Shown: positions 47,501 to 58,900 of the stretch, piece after piece
Layout of the letters: each line of letters starts with the position of its first letter
Position numbering within the stretch: position 1 is the first letter of the stretch
NCBI GenBank assembly: GCA_914767715.1
Contig: OU612068.1
Coordinates: 24,614,001 to 24,678,000 of the forward strand
Direction: 5' to 3'
Length of the DNA stretch: 64,000 bases
Origin: Membranipora membranacea
Taxonomy: Eukaryota; Bryozoa; Gymnolaemata; Cheilostomatida; Membraniporidae
The notes under the pieces: model-generated
What the model saw: only the letters and a program-made list of their open reading frames with translations
Databases searched by the model: none
Told to the model about the DNA's origin: nothing
Position numbers and translations under genes: made by a program

Positions 47501-50500
47501 CTTTGTTAGAAAATAAGTTGGTAAAATTTAAATAACTAGTACTTCTAATACATAACAAATCACTCTCCCAAAAAGCGATTTGTGGCGGATTATGCTAAAA
47601 AAGCATTCCAAATGCTCGTTTGTTGTGCACAACAGAAAAATGATAGGTTGATACATCGTCTGGGGATGATGCAATTTTTTATAACACTAGGACTATTGAT
47701 TGCTGTGCATGCCGACACAGAGTAAGGATATATCCTTACTCTGTGATGCCTACTTTCTTCTGCCTCTGGGTACATTTTTGGGATTCAATTATAGAGGTTC
47801 GCATTAGTGGTCAAACTCATCAACTATCAACCATCTCATCTCACCCTTTTATGACTACCGCTTGTATATAACCTGACAAGGCAAAAAATGTATTGACTAG
47901 GTGAATACCGATTAACCCCTAGTGCTATACCACTAAATATCCTCAATTGGGACAGAATGGGGGGGGGGGGGGGGGCAGAAGTTTGAGGGCTCAAACTAGT
48001 GGCATTGCTCAGTTTAGGCTTCTGTTCTGAGACACATCTTCTATATATTTGTAGATGTACCGCTCTATACTTCGCAGTGTGTAATCTTTGTTTGGTGATA
48101 AAAAGTATATGTACAGATGAGGGGATAGCTGACTGGATAGACGGATCTCTGAAAGGCATCGAAGAGCATCTACAGGTATGTGTGTCTGTGAGTCCATGTG
48201 ATCGGACTGTATATAAGGCATATCCAGTGGTTTTCTGTTATCAAACACTTCACCACAAGATTATAGAGTGCCACTCTGCCAGATGTACAGCCATATTCCA
48301 GAGATTACTTTGTTAATTTTTTGACTGTAGTTTACTCAAGTCTAGCATTTAAAGGGTTTGGTCTCTGTGAATGAGGGGCCATCTTCTAACGTATACATAA
48401 GTTACTGAGGCAGGGTTACTCCTCTGCATGACTCACCTGGCAGAAAGCACAAAGTCACTTTTCAAGGCTGTAGGTGGTCTGGGTTGTCTGTCAGCGGAAA
48501 AAAATAGAGACAACAACCTGCACGTAGTCAAGCTACCAGTTTGGATTGGGAGTTTCTCTTTGAGCTTGTCTCTCACAGTGTAATATATATATATAGTCAC
48601 CTGTAATATTTGGTGTGACATGACAACAAGAGTTGTTTATGATGTGTGCCATGGTTATTAAAGTGCAACCAAGGTTTCAAACAACTTCTCATTGATGGCC
48701 ATTGATTAATAGCAGATTGCACCTTCTGCATGGGGAAAAAGACAAAATATAATTCGGATGATTATTCAGCCAGAATTCTTGTGAAACATTTCTTCTATCA
48801 GGCACTCAAACTCAGCTAAAAGAGAATACCACATAGCAGTTTCCTGTTCCTGTTATTATTTAGCCTGTGCTCTATAATTATTACAGCAAAGTCTTGGAAC
48901 CTCCCCTAAACTGAAGTGTTACCCTGCTTAGAGTCAGCAACTACTTTGAGTTTTGCATCGCGTAATGCACAAAGCTGATGCTGCCCAGCACATTATTTGC
49001 TACCCAATAATGCATTGCTGCGAAACCTTGGTTGCCCTTTAATTACTGAGCAGTTAGTTCAAGTGCTCAAACGGTGCAAGACGCTGGTAGAGGCATTTCA
49101 TTATCAACCAGTGGTTGATAATGAAATGCCCATCTTGCACCGTTTGAGCACTTAAACTACTGAGCAGTGATTTAGGTGAGTAGGAAGACATCATGTATTT
49201 GACTCACAACAGTATTTGGCAAGCTGGAGAATTACCATAGTCATATAATTAATTAAACAAGAAATTGGAAGGGTGAATTGCTGACTGATGTGTCAGAAGT
49301 ATAATATTTCGTCGTGCTCTGACATCAAATTACTATATCCGATTTAGAGTGTGGGCTCAAAGACTAGATCTGAGAGATTTCACCCATGAGCTCAACGTCT
49401 AACTATGCATTGCCACAGCCTTATGATTCCAGAGATTGCCAAATCATCTTGATTGTCAAAAAACATGATAATGATCTACCTTCCTAAATCTTTAATACTA
49501 TCAAGTCAACAAAAGTCAGCACCTAATTAGATCAAGTTTATATATTTAATTGCCTACATTCCAGTATTGCTCCCCTCCACAGCGGCGTGACCAGTGGATC
49601 GGGAGCAATTCCGAAAGTAGGCAAATGGACCAAACTTGGTCTAGCTAGGTGTCAGCACTGATGATATACTATTATCAGTTCAATCCCTGGTTCAATGCAG
49701 CTTTTCTCTCTTACTTTCCATTGGCAGTCAGCCTCGCACTAGACCTACCTACTGCCCTCTAAATTGGGCCATCGGTCCCATAGTGTTGTAATAGAGGTGG
49801 AGTCCTGTCAAAGAGTTAAGATTACCAAAGATCAATCAAGTTATAAATAGAAAGGTGGCACCTCATTCACAGATCTGAGATTTTTCATACATCATTCTGC
49901 CAGACTCGAGGGGTCAGGGCAATTTTCACTTAGCGAATCGAGAATCTAGCACAGTGGCATGGAGTATAAAACGATTATTGCGGTTACATCATATAATTGT
50001 CGATAAGATGACCAATACAATTGTGTTTTAAAACTGACACATTATCTTTAGAATGAGATCATGCGATTGCGACTATGACCCCCTAGACGCTGCGCTCTGG
50101 TCATATTTCACAATCTCTTCCTTATATCCTGGTGTTGTTTGTTATTTTCCATTCGTTCATATTCATTATATAAAAATGCTGAGGTGAGCTTCATGAATAT
50201 CCCAAGCTGAACCTAATTATAGTGTCGACTCATTGACGTAACCGTGGCAACCATCATAGAAGAAATTAGATGGCCATTCGTCATCAGTTGAGGGAAAATT
50301 AAAGTTTTAAGCCCACCACAGCGTCGACAAAGTTGGGCATGTCTGGAACAGTGTATTCTGATTGACCATGCATCACTACTTTCTACTCACAGATTTTAAA
50401 TAGATTCCCATTTCACATGTCATACGAGGCACTTTCACAATACAAGGGGTGACTCATATATCGGTATTGCTTGTAATGTGATTCCATTTCTTGTAATGTT

Positions 50501-51517
50501 GAATTTGGTCCACATAGTTTCTAGTAAGCGAATAAATTCCCATCACGATTGTGATAGGGAGAGAGCAATACAATATCGTTTTAGATCGATGACACCATTC
50601 CCCCTTTTCATGAAAATTAATCATCGGCAGAATATTGTCTCCTTTTTTATTACCTACCTGAGGTTCCTATTTACGCAATGGGAAAAAATTTAGGTTCCTA
50701 AAAGAGAAAATGGTTAACCATGGTATGATCAAACACATGGTAAGGCTGGCTCGATTGATCATAACTTGGTTAACCATTTTAGTTTTAGTTACTTTAAATT
50801 CTTCCCACTCTTTTACGAGCCTACATTTGTTCCCCTTGAATAAACAGCGACTTTAGGTAGGTAGTGAAAAAAGGAGAGAATCTCAACTGATAGTGGGATC
50901 AAAAGAGAAGAGACAACGTTACTATGTGTTTGTATCTTGTCTTGCCTTTGCGAAGGGCTGGCCGAGGTAACTCTAATCAACCTGGGATTGCAGGGACCCA
51001 TAGGACTCAAACTCATGTGTTTGGTTTGCCTGATGTGAGTAAGAACAATCAAGGCTCTGTTTGATTTGTCATTAGGTTGAGCTGCTACTTCAATTAAAAC
51101 AGTCATTTTTTTGTTTTTCAGGTGTTACAAGAAGCGACACAGAAGCTGAGGCAGAGAACATTATCTAGGTCAGCATCAGCACACGCTGGTGACGACTCCT
51201 CACCAGTGAGTAATGAGCTGGCAGCTACTCATAGCAGTAATAGTAGTAGAGGTAGCAGTACTCGTACAGATAGTACGGAGTCAGGTATAGACATGAGATC
51301 TGAGATAGGGGGCGGTCCTGGATCCCCGCAATATAAACTAAAACTACAACCGGACCAAGACAATAACCTAGTAGAGGAGAAGCAGCCTCATACTGTTGTA
51401 GAGGTTCATGATCACAATCAGAAGCAGCAGGGTCAGCAGCAGGGGTCGGAGGTCATCGAGATGTGTGAGATGAATGGTGGATATGTAGATGATAGTGAAA
51501 TAGAAATCGACGCCTAA
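38519..51517 (+). CDS. TMEM98: TMEM98 homologue with extended C-terminal tail
   Basis: Single-pass membrane protein. Vertebrate TMEM98 is known to bind the membrane-bound transcription factor MYRF and to restrain its self-cleavage. Exons: 38519-38661, 40478-40510, 41783-41875, 46602-46802, 48055-48175, 51122-51517. Phases match and give 328 residues. Order: a transmembrane segment at residues 4-28 followed by a basic stop-transfer (KTKCCKKKDKDH), acidic DDDIWIDDMS (human NEDWIEDAS), then the conserved helical domain with GVMNHCLPILRGCHELTSQL, CKVTPRLDDVVQLLEGPLDP, CTALYFAVCNLCLVIKSICT and DWIDGSLKGIEEHLQ. The last exon adds about 131 residues rich in Ser, Gln and acidic residues that human TMEM98 (226 residues) lacks. 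The second exon is only 33 bases. Introns are long, up to 4.7 kb. Confidence 0.93.
39733..39825. mobile_element. Short palindromic MITE (copy 2)
   Basis: Element 39742-39816 runs from TAGCCTTATCACTCGGCC to GCTGCGTGACAAGACTA, with a T-rich then A-rich centre. Flanks are TGTGTGCAT (39733-39741) and TGTGTTCAT (39817-39825), a 9-bp duplication with one later change. TMEM98 intron 1. Confidence 0.8.
41545..41636. mobile_element. Short palindromic MITE (copy 3)
   Basis: Element 41554-41627 begins TAGCCTTATCATGCGGCCAC and ends GGCGTGTTACAAGGCTA. Flanks GTTTATCCC (41545-41553) and GTTTATTCC (41628-41636) match at 8 of 9 bases. It lies in TMEM98 intron 2, about 155 bases before the exon at 41783. Confidence 0.8.
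41876..46601 (+). other. TMEM98 intron 3 (4.7 kb)
   Basis: The longest intron in the window. It contains a poly-G tract at 45132-45143 and MITE copy 4 at 46223-46280. Short open frames on both strands (for example 42538-42750 and 44802-45056) have no recognisable domain and no splice context, so I do not call genes. Confidence 0.5.
46214..46289. mobile_element. Short palindromic MITE (copy 4), perfect 9-bp duplication
   Basis: Element 46223-46280 runs from TAGCCTTGTCACGCGGCTAC to GTAGCGGCTTGACAAGGCCA. Both flanks are exactly GATCGATAT (46214-46222, 46281-46289). The intact duplication suggests this is one of the younger copies. Confidence 0.85.
47716..47745. repeat. Perfect 30-bp palindrome
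   Basis: CACAGAGTAAGGATA and its exact complement abut with no spacer, in TMEM98 intron 4. A shortened version occurs at 9242-9263. Confidence 0.75.
48658..49042. mobile_element. TTAA-flanked MITE, copy B (377 bp, inverted)
   Basis: Element 48662-49038 begins AGTGCAACCAAGGTTTC and ends GAAACCTTGGTTGCCCT, between TTAA at 48658-48661 and 49039-49042. It is the same length as copy C and runs in the opposite direction to copies A and C. TMEM98 intron 5. Confidence 0.88.
49044..49168. mobile_element. Small inverted-repeat element beside TTAA copy B
   Basis: Terminal inverted repeats AGTTCAAGTGCTCAAACGG (from 49056) and CCGTTTGAGCACTTAAACT (to 49158) enclose a 39-base perfect inner palindrome (49092-49130). 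TACTGAGCAGT is repeated directly on both sides (49044-49054 and 49158-49168), a likely target duplication of about 10 bases. It begins only two bases after the TTAA of copy B. Confidence 0.75.
49515..49658. mobile_element. MITE with GGTCTAG end and 8-bp duplication (copy 1)
   Basis: Element 49523-49650. Its right end, GGCAAATGGACCAAACTTGG then TCTAG, matches the left end of the copy at 63683 in reverse complement; its left end is decayed. GTCAGCAC flanks both sides (49515-49522, 49651-49658). An 8-bp duplication suits the hAT superfamily, but the class is inferred. Confidence 0.7.
50707..50780. repeat. Inverted repeat around GGTTAACC
   Basis: AAAATGGTTAACCATGGTAT (from 50707) pairs with ATAACTTGGTTAACCATTTT (to 50780), extending inward to GATCAA/TTGATC, with a 22-base loop. 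TMEM98 intron 5. Confidence 0.65.
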
Positions 51518-53017
51518 CTCAAAGTTTGATAGTAGCTAACGTTAGCACTCTATGCGAATATGGTTGAATCACACGAACCTACTAACTGCGAGTGAGCACT
51601 GATAATAATCATGCAGGAATGCACTTTTGATCTCTGACTTAATGTCAATTTAACCTTTTTTGAGTCCAAAATCTAACAGAACTGCCACTCCATTGCAACA
51701 ATTATCTTGCGAACCAACTGAATCTGATGATTTAATTGTTAAGAGCCATTTTAACCAGCCAATGTTATTTTATTAGTCTGGTTTCAAGGGTCCTATAAAG
51801 GTTATATTGGTGGTTTATAAGCCATCAATTGAATAAATTAGCATACAATGCTATAGATAGACTTTTTTGTTAAATATGTTCACTGTCATGATATACTGAT
51901 GGGTGACTTAGTAATGTATATATTATTGTTTAGTTGTCATCTTCTTTAAGCCCCTTATTCATTTTGATTGATAGCATCATCAGTCTTTTTTTAAATTCAA
52001 CCCCACTGATTGTTTCTTACCATGATTCAGTTTCAGGCTTTGCGCAAACATGTTGCAATCCGAATACAACATCATTCATTGTTATAGTTGTTCATGCTGC
52101 TCGAGATTAGATTCGTTTCCGTTTTTTGTAAATGTATGTAAATAGATTGGTGTGACCATCCCTGTGTACCATTTTTATATATTACTATTATGTACATTCA
52201 TTCCATTACTGCCATCTTCATTATTGTGCATAATATACCTGTTAATCTCAACGTTTTTATTTTCCTCTATAAAAACTTTTCGTAGTGATGTTCCTCCATG
52301 GTGGTATACATGTGCATAAACATGAATATATACATTATTGTGAATACACAAGATGCATATACACATGGATATACATGACGTGCAAATACACGTGTTTACA
52401 TGTAGATTTACCATCAGCTTGTGTGGGTACAGAATTTTGGCAATTGAAGTTTTGTTTCAGTATTGTAATTTTTTAACATTATGCTAACATTCTTTATTTT
52501 TGTACACAAACGTTAGTCATGCACATAATAAAATGCGAAATAATTATATATAAATTTTGTCTTGAAACAGAAAGCAATAGTTCTAATGATAGATCATTTT
52601 TCTACCATACTGACCCTAGAATCTCCCAACTCTGCAGAATAGCAATTTTTAGTAACTAATGGGGTATTTCAGATAATCGGGCCTAATGAGAAAAGGATGA
52701 GCTTCACCTCTTCTGGCCCTAGCCTTTCACACCTTGCTATGTCACCGTGATCGTAATACCATGACATATAATGATTTGAGGTTGTCCGATCAATGCATTT
52801 GGCGGTAGAAAGAAGACAACTCTTATTAGCATCAGCAGACTTTTCGTTGGGATGAACAACCAGGGCAGATGGGTGGGATATACCGCCCTCCCTGGAACAA
52901 TTCTATAAGGTTGGTCAACATGACTTTCTAGAACAAGGTTACTACTCCAAAGGAGTTACTTGAAGCTTAGTCACTGTCAGCAAGAAGAGATGTTTTTATA
53001 ACTAGGAGACCCTTTAA
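51518..53017. other. TMEM98 3' UTR and following spacer
   Basis: AATAAA at 52527-52532 is a likely poly(A) signal about 1 kb after the stop. Around 52290-52410 there is alternating purine-pyrimidine, ATACATG-rich sequence. On the minus strand 52670-52895 is open for about 73 codons without a recognisable domain. Confidence 0.45.
52527..52532 (+). promoter_or_regulatory. Candidate TMEM98 poly(A) signal
   Basis: AATAAA hexamer in CATAATAAAATGCG, about 1 kb beyond the TMEM98 stop codon. Confidence 0.4.
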
Positions 53018-53484
53018 TTATTTTGCAATTGGTTGGTGCACACAGATGAAACGCCTCAAAACAAAGCAAGCCAAGTCATCCCATGTGTACCAGTTTTGGT
53101 GAGATTTGTATAAATATCCGTTGGGGCCAACCAGTTGCAAGCAATCGATTCCTTCTTTTTGTGGATCCAAATCCTCAATCTGATCAAAGTTTGTGATAGG
53201 AGTTCTTCCGACATCATCCATCCAATACCAAACATTATCCTGCTTATACCCGCCAACCCAAGCGCCATCTCTAAGTACTCGGTGGCTGGCTCCGTAGCCT
53301 TTCATCCAGTTTATATCTTCCACAGTGTTCAGGGTGGCCAGATACCTTCTCTGACTTTTGCAATATATCTGTGCCTGCTACCATGTCTTCTTAGGACAGA
53401 CTTAGGTGCTGCGATAAACTGGAAGCAACCCCCTTGATCAACTGAGAGCAAGCCTTGTGGGCATTCGCCTAGATACACAAAGTG
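53018..53484 (-). pseudogene. C-type lectin domain, disrupted
   Basis: The minus strand encodes most of a C-type lectin-like domain. It starts after an AG acceptor (TGTATCTAG) with ECPQGLLSVDQGGCFQF. The frame then shifts, and QIYCKSQRRYLATLNTVED, WVGGYKQDNVWYWMDD, DCLQLVG and CFVLRRFICVHQP follow to a stop at 53018. The conserved Cys and Trp positions are easy to see. Between the two parts the frame changes at about 53390, and a TAG stands in the second frame directly after the expected Trp codon. No normal-size intron fits there. No EPN or QPD carbohydrate-type motif and only a partial WND region are visible. No signal-peptide exon was found upstream. Best read as a decayed gene or lone exon; two sequencing errors so close together are less likely. 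Confidence 0.75.
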
Positions 53485-55934
53485 AAACAAATACATACTC
53501 GTAGACACAATGCCCAACAATGTTAAAAATCTCTTTTGGTATTTTGTGTGGCTGCAGTTACGTTACAAAAGAAATTAACTTCCACTTAATATGTTAATTG
53601 CATAAAATATGTTTATGACAATTTTCTAAAATCCAAAATAGTCTTATAGTACAAATTGATGTGTAAAGAGTACACAGTAAATGACTCAATATATCCATTA
53701 CTCTGCTCATGACATTCTGGGAGAGAAGGTTGCACATACTTAGTCATATTTCTTTTAATACAATGCATGCAATTGCAGCATGCATTGCCTGAAAATAGAT
53801 TCTTTACCCCATGAGCTTTTGCTCATATGTCTGAACTGACTAAATGGAAAAGTTTTCCAGGATATACATAATTTATAAACAATGAGTGACTCGCTCAGCA
53901 GTATTACCTAGGTATGGTGTGGTCTCTTATCCATCATTGTTACTTCAATTTTGATTCTAATTTGCGCCTCTCGACCACTTTTTTTTGTTTTGTGGGCCAG
54001 TGACAAGGCACATAGGGAGCATATACAAAGGCCGCTTATACGTAATTAATCATTTTATACACTGTGTACAAATCATTCTACTCTGAGCCTGATTTGCATG
54101 AGGCAAGTTTAATATCTGTTTATTTTATCAATGCAGACTTTGTGACCTTGTATTGTTATTGCCGAACCCTCTTGTGTTCCCTCTGGTGGCAACTGCAATA
54201 ATCAGGTATCATGACGCCTGGGGCCCAACTTTCGCAATAGCCAACAGAGGGAACAGTCTTAATGTGTATAAAAGCATCACATTACACAAACAAATGATAT
54301 ATATAACCTTTTTATGAACAATCCTGAGAGCATGTCAACTGTACATCCTAGCTCACAACAAAACTGTAAAAAAACTTCAGTTCAAGCTAACAGATATGGT
54401 AAACAATGAACTGAGGGAGTTCATTGTGGTATATCTGTTTAATTTTGCACAAATGTGCCCTCAGCATTCAAACCCAATTTTCACAACAGAATAACCTAGA
54501 TCTCACAAAGAATAACATTCTGATGTCATGACTTTTTCTCATGAATGGTGAGACTCCCAATTATGAAGTCAACATCTCTCACAGAAATGGAAGATTGTTC
54601 TCAGAAGGAGAACGCTTCAAAAGATCCGAGACTAGCTATTACTGTAACTACAGCTCTGACACGCAGCATAGAAGCTCATGGTTACATTGTGAGGTTATAG
54701 TCACCAAGAAAAAACCTGCAGCAATTATGTATTTCTCAACCATTTTTGGCTTGGAATGTGATGACATCCCACCTTTTATTTCCTGTGCCCAATCACTCCG
54801 CTGAGACCCACACGTAGGTTGAGACTGTGACCAATCAGACTGGCCGAGCACACAATATCACGGTTTACGGTTTATTATTTTGTCTATAACACTTTTATCA
54901 TAATGATCTTTCAGGAAAAGCTGAGATAAACAGGACCCTTAACACTTTAGAGATACCCAAGTTTTGAAGCCCTGAAATGTGGCAACAATACTTTGTGTGG
55001 TTTCACAATAATTCTATGAAAAATAAAGATTCAGAAGAGGTTTAGGTATTGATGTTTTTCAACTTAATTATATAGAAATGGAAATTTATATCCAGGTGAG
55101 AAAATCTCAAGTGTGAATCTAATATAAGCTAAATCTGCAATATCACAGGCGGTCAGGTCTAGAAACAGAGATTTCATATCTATATAGCAATAACAACTAA
55201 TAACAATACATATGTATGTCCCGCTTAGGTTATCTGATGACTAGGAGTAAAACATAGGTTCTAACATCTAAAAATTACCTAAATATTGGAGTTATTTAGG
55301 CTTGGGGGACACTCAAGTTTTAGCAAACGCTGTAAAACTGCCAAACATATATAAAAGATTGCTTTTTCAAAAATAGGCCAACAGAGCAATTCAGCTGAGG
55401 ATGTTACCCAGCAATACTATATGAAAAATATGATATGTTATAAATAAAAGGCAATAACTGAACGATTATTTGTGAATTAAATTGAGTGTCCAAATGAAAT
55501 AGTTATTACAAGTCCATAACATTGCTGGGGTTTCAATGCTTCGATTCCAAAATATGAAAGAGGATTAACTGTGATACAGATACCATAGTACCCTGGTAAG
55601 ATGCTTCGATTAGCAATTATTACTAGTTCATTTTTAACTAAGAGTCACATGACTTTTAATAGCATTTATATCAATTTGACAAAATAAAAATAGACATAAT
55701 ATGTAATTTTTTTGCGTAAATAAACACCAGGGTCAAATATGGCAGGGAGCACTAAACTAAATATTACTTAATATTATTTAATATTAAATTGATTGCAACT
55801 AAATTGTGAAGCCGCAATAATATAAATAACGTAGTAATATAAATAACGGCTTATTATTCGGCAGTGAATTTCCATACAGTTTAGAATCATGGATAGCGTA
55901 GTTTCTATTTTTGTTGGTCGTTGGCATGAAGCTG
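53485..55934. other. Spacer between the tensin 3' end and the lectin fragment
   Basis: AT-rich. It includes the tensin 3' UTR near 55934 and a small inverted repeat, TGTTCCCTCTGGTGGC against GCCAACAGAGGGAACA (54175-54255). No gene is recognised. Confidence 0.5.
54175..54255. repeat. 81-bp element with 16-bp inverted ends
   Basis: TGTTCCCTCTGGTGGC at the left and GCCAACAGAGGGAACA at the right pair with one mismatch. No clear target duplication was found. Confidence 0.5.
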
Positions 55935-58900
55935 TCACTTGCCAAGAAGAACCTTGGAGACAAAGTTAACAATAGCGCTGGCAGGCTGTTCAGGATCCAG
56001 CTCAGAAAATAGCAGACATTGGTTGCCACCTTTTTTCTTGGCAACAAAACCGAATATCCTGTAATAATGCAAAATGAAATTAATATTTATAACGGTGTGA
56101 AGCAAACTGAATAATGAATTAGGGAAATATTTTTTGATATTACCATGAAATTTGATATAATTATGGTATAATTTGATAATATTATGATGTTAATACGGTA
56201 TCATGATAATATGAGCACATTGAATTAAAATAACAAACTAAGCAGTCAAGGAAAAAAGAAATTTGAGCTTTGATTGAGGAGTCGAGTCCTCACAATTGTA
56301 GTGTATATAACTCCCTTAGGGACTAACGGTAGGAAATTTGAACCAGCCTATATTGAACATGTCTATGAACAGGTAAAGGATACTCATTTTATCCTGATTT
56401 AAAAGTATGATCAAACAATCCACCAATTACACACTGAGGAACTTAAATACTGTTTGATGACGATGAATACTTTCATGGAATTATGTTTAATTATTAGCAT
56501 GTCTCAGTTTTCAAAATTCCAAAATTATATCACTGAATGACAGCTGTCACTTACTTAGCCTCATTTACATCAGTGACACCCATAGACTGGCTAAATCTCC
56601 TGTCTGCTGGATCTATACCACAATAAGATATACTCTCCTTAGGGAAGTGTTGTCTAAAGAATATCCTACAAAACCCAACAAGAATGTCAGTATTAAGTGC
56701 TCATGTACTTTAATTGCAAATAACTTATTGCTTCATAATAATGATCAACCCGATCTCGCAACATAAAAAAAGGCAACAACACAATCCCCCACCGGGAATA
56801 GAAAAGATGGAAACATTACAGAGGGTACAAGCAAATGGGCATTCTCTTTTCTCATCAGTAAGATAATATAACAAGTCAAAATAGGCACTGGAATAAAAAG
56901 AAGATCTTGTATCATTATTCCACCCATGAAATCAAATATAGTTTATATCAATAGGCAGTTTTCTGAGCTCTAATTGGAGCCTCCATTCGGAGGTGTCCTC
57001 TCTCCAGTTTGATACAATTAACCCATGCCGCATAGGAAAAAGGAGCTGAAGAGAGGGTTATCTTAAAAACCGCTTATGTAGGATAAAAATAAATTTCGAT
57101 TCAGAATCTGCACCATAGAAATAACTCATAGGGACATAGTTTGGGAAATAATTTTGGTGTTCGGATAGTCATTTATATCAATTTCTGCCAGATTTGCGGA
57201 TAAATTTCATGGAATTTTTCATGAATTTTGTCACTAAAGTGGAGATTTATCCGCTTTGAAGACCCCAATGATTTGTATACCCTGTCCCTCAGTTTTTTCA
57301 ATGATGCCGGTGCCGAATCAAGACACATTTTTATCCTACTGTATGTGGTTTTTAAGATAACCCTCTTTTCAGCTCCTTTTCCCTATGCTGCGTGGGATAA
57401 AAGTACCAAACTTGAGAGAGGACAGCTCCGAATAGAGGCTCAAATTAGAGCTAAAAAAACTGTCTATCAATCAATAATATGATGTAAACGGGCACCACTT
57501 TTGCAAAATGGTTTCTCGATCTTGACCATGGAACACTAGGAAATAAATTGACTTACTTTCTGTTGTTATCGGTGATTGTGATGCCGTCTGCAGAGACTTT
57601 GAATGTGGCTACAGTTGTCTCAAGCACATCCTTACCGAATGTGTGATGTACCGCCCTCGAAATAGCCTGAGGACCGGTCAACGACTCAGTGTCTACATTG
57701 TTCATGTAAACTACATTGCATGCTACAAACAAAACAAACATTAGACAGATTATTGCAGGGAGTGTAGCTTGATGAGATATGGAGACTACACTGGCAAAAA
57801 TGACCAATCAGCATTTGGTACACAAGAAACTATCCTGCCTGGTAACTTATAACTGACTTTTTGTCAGGAGTTGCTCTCTCATTGAACAATCCCAGGATAG
57901 CAGCAATCAAATCAATGTCTGGTGCAAATGAAAAATGATTCAAATTTTTCCTAAGATATCAAAAGCAGCAAAATTACCGGCTCCGCGTTTGAGAAGATCC
58001 CCAGCAGTACTCATTGTCTCAGATCCATTAATTCTACCAGGACTATCTAGTGGGGGTCCATCTACCTCATCTGCTGCTGATGTGAATACTCTGTTACCGA
58101 ACTGATACTGATCTATAAACCAGAGATATACAAACATAGTAATGTGAGGTAAATAAGGGAGGATATCGATGAACCTGCTATTCTATAAGAATGAATGAGA
58201 GATTTTTAGCCTGATTCTTACTAGTCTCGTATTTAAATTACTCCCTCTTCTGGCCACTCTCATGAATTTATACAAAAGCGTATGTTAGGAGAATAGGAAT
58301 TACAAGTGAGTCGGCAGAAAACAGGACAATGATTTTGAAAAAGTTTAATCAGCCGAATTGTCGAATGTTTGTGACTTTCGTTATTGAAACTCAAAAACCT
58401 ACCAAAAATTTACAAACAGAGTCCAATGATTATAAACGTTCATTTGCAGAAATAACGCCATTGTATTCAAAAATAATCAAATACAAGTTACTGCACAACA
58501 GTACTGTGATATGCTACCTATTTATAATCTTTGATGCTACAATACTTTACTGAATTATAATACAGTATTTATATGATAATACACACCTGGATCAGGAAGT
58601 AATAGTTTACATGGCAGAGCTAGAGGTGTTATAGTGTGCTGGTATATCAGAGATGCTAAACTTGCTAAAAATCAGAAAATCAAAAATAACAGTGGAGCAG
58701 CCAGAATGTATTATTTCGGAATATTGTTGAATCTATTCATTATAGGAGAAGAGTCAGGTATTGTCTATTGTGATTGATAATGCTATAGGCAGTATTGTTG
58801 GAAAACTCACCAAATACAGGTTCGTTACTGCAGCCTTTCAGTTTTACTCCTTTAGTAGTTGGTTCTATGAGATAAAATCTCACATATTCCGTGGCTGGGT

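Noticed and set aside
49640-49800. Second tRNA-like B box (GTTCAATCC)
   Set aside because: No matching A box or target duplication found; too weak to call a SINE.
52670-52895. About 73-codon open frame on the minus strand
   Set aside because: No recognisable domain, no clear link to the lectin fragment, and the splice context is weak.
53950-54012. Fifth copy of the short 9-bp-duplication MITE family
   Set aside because: The right half (GTGACAAGGCA) fits, but the left end is diverged and no matching flanks were found.
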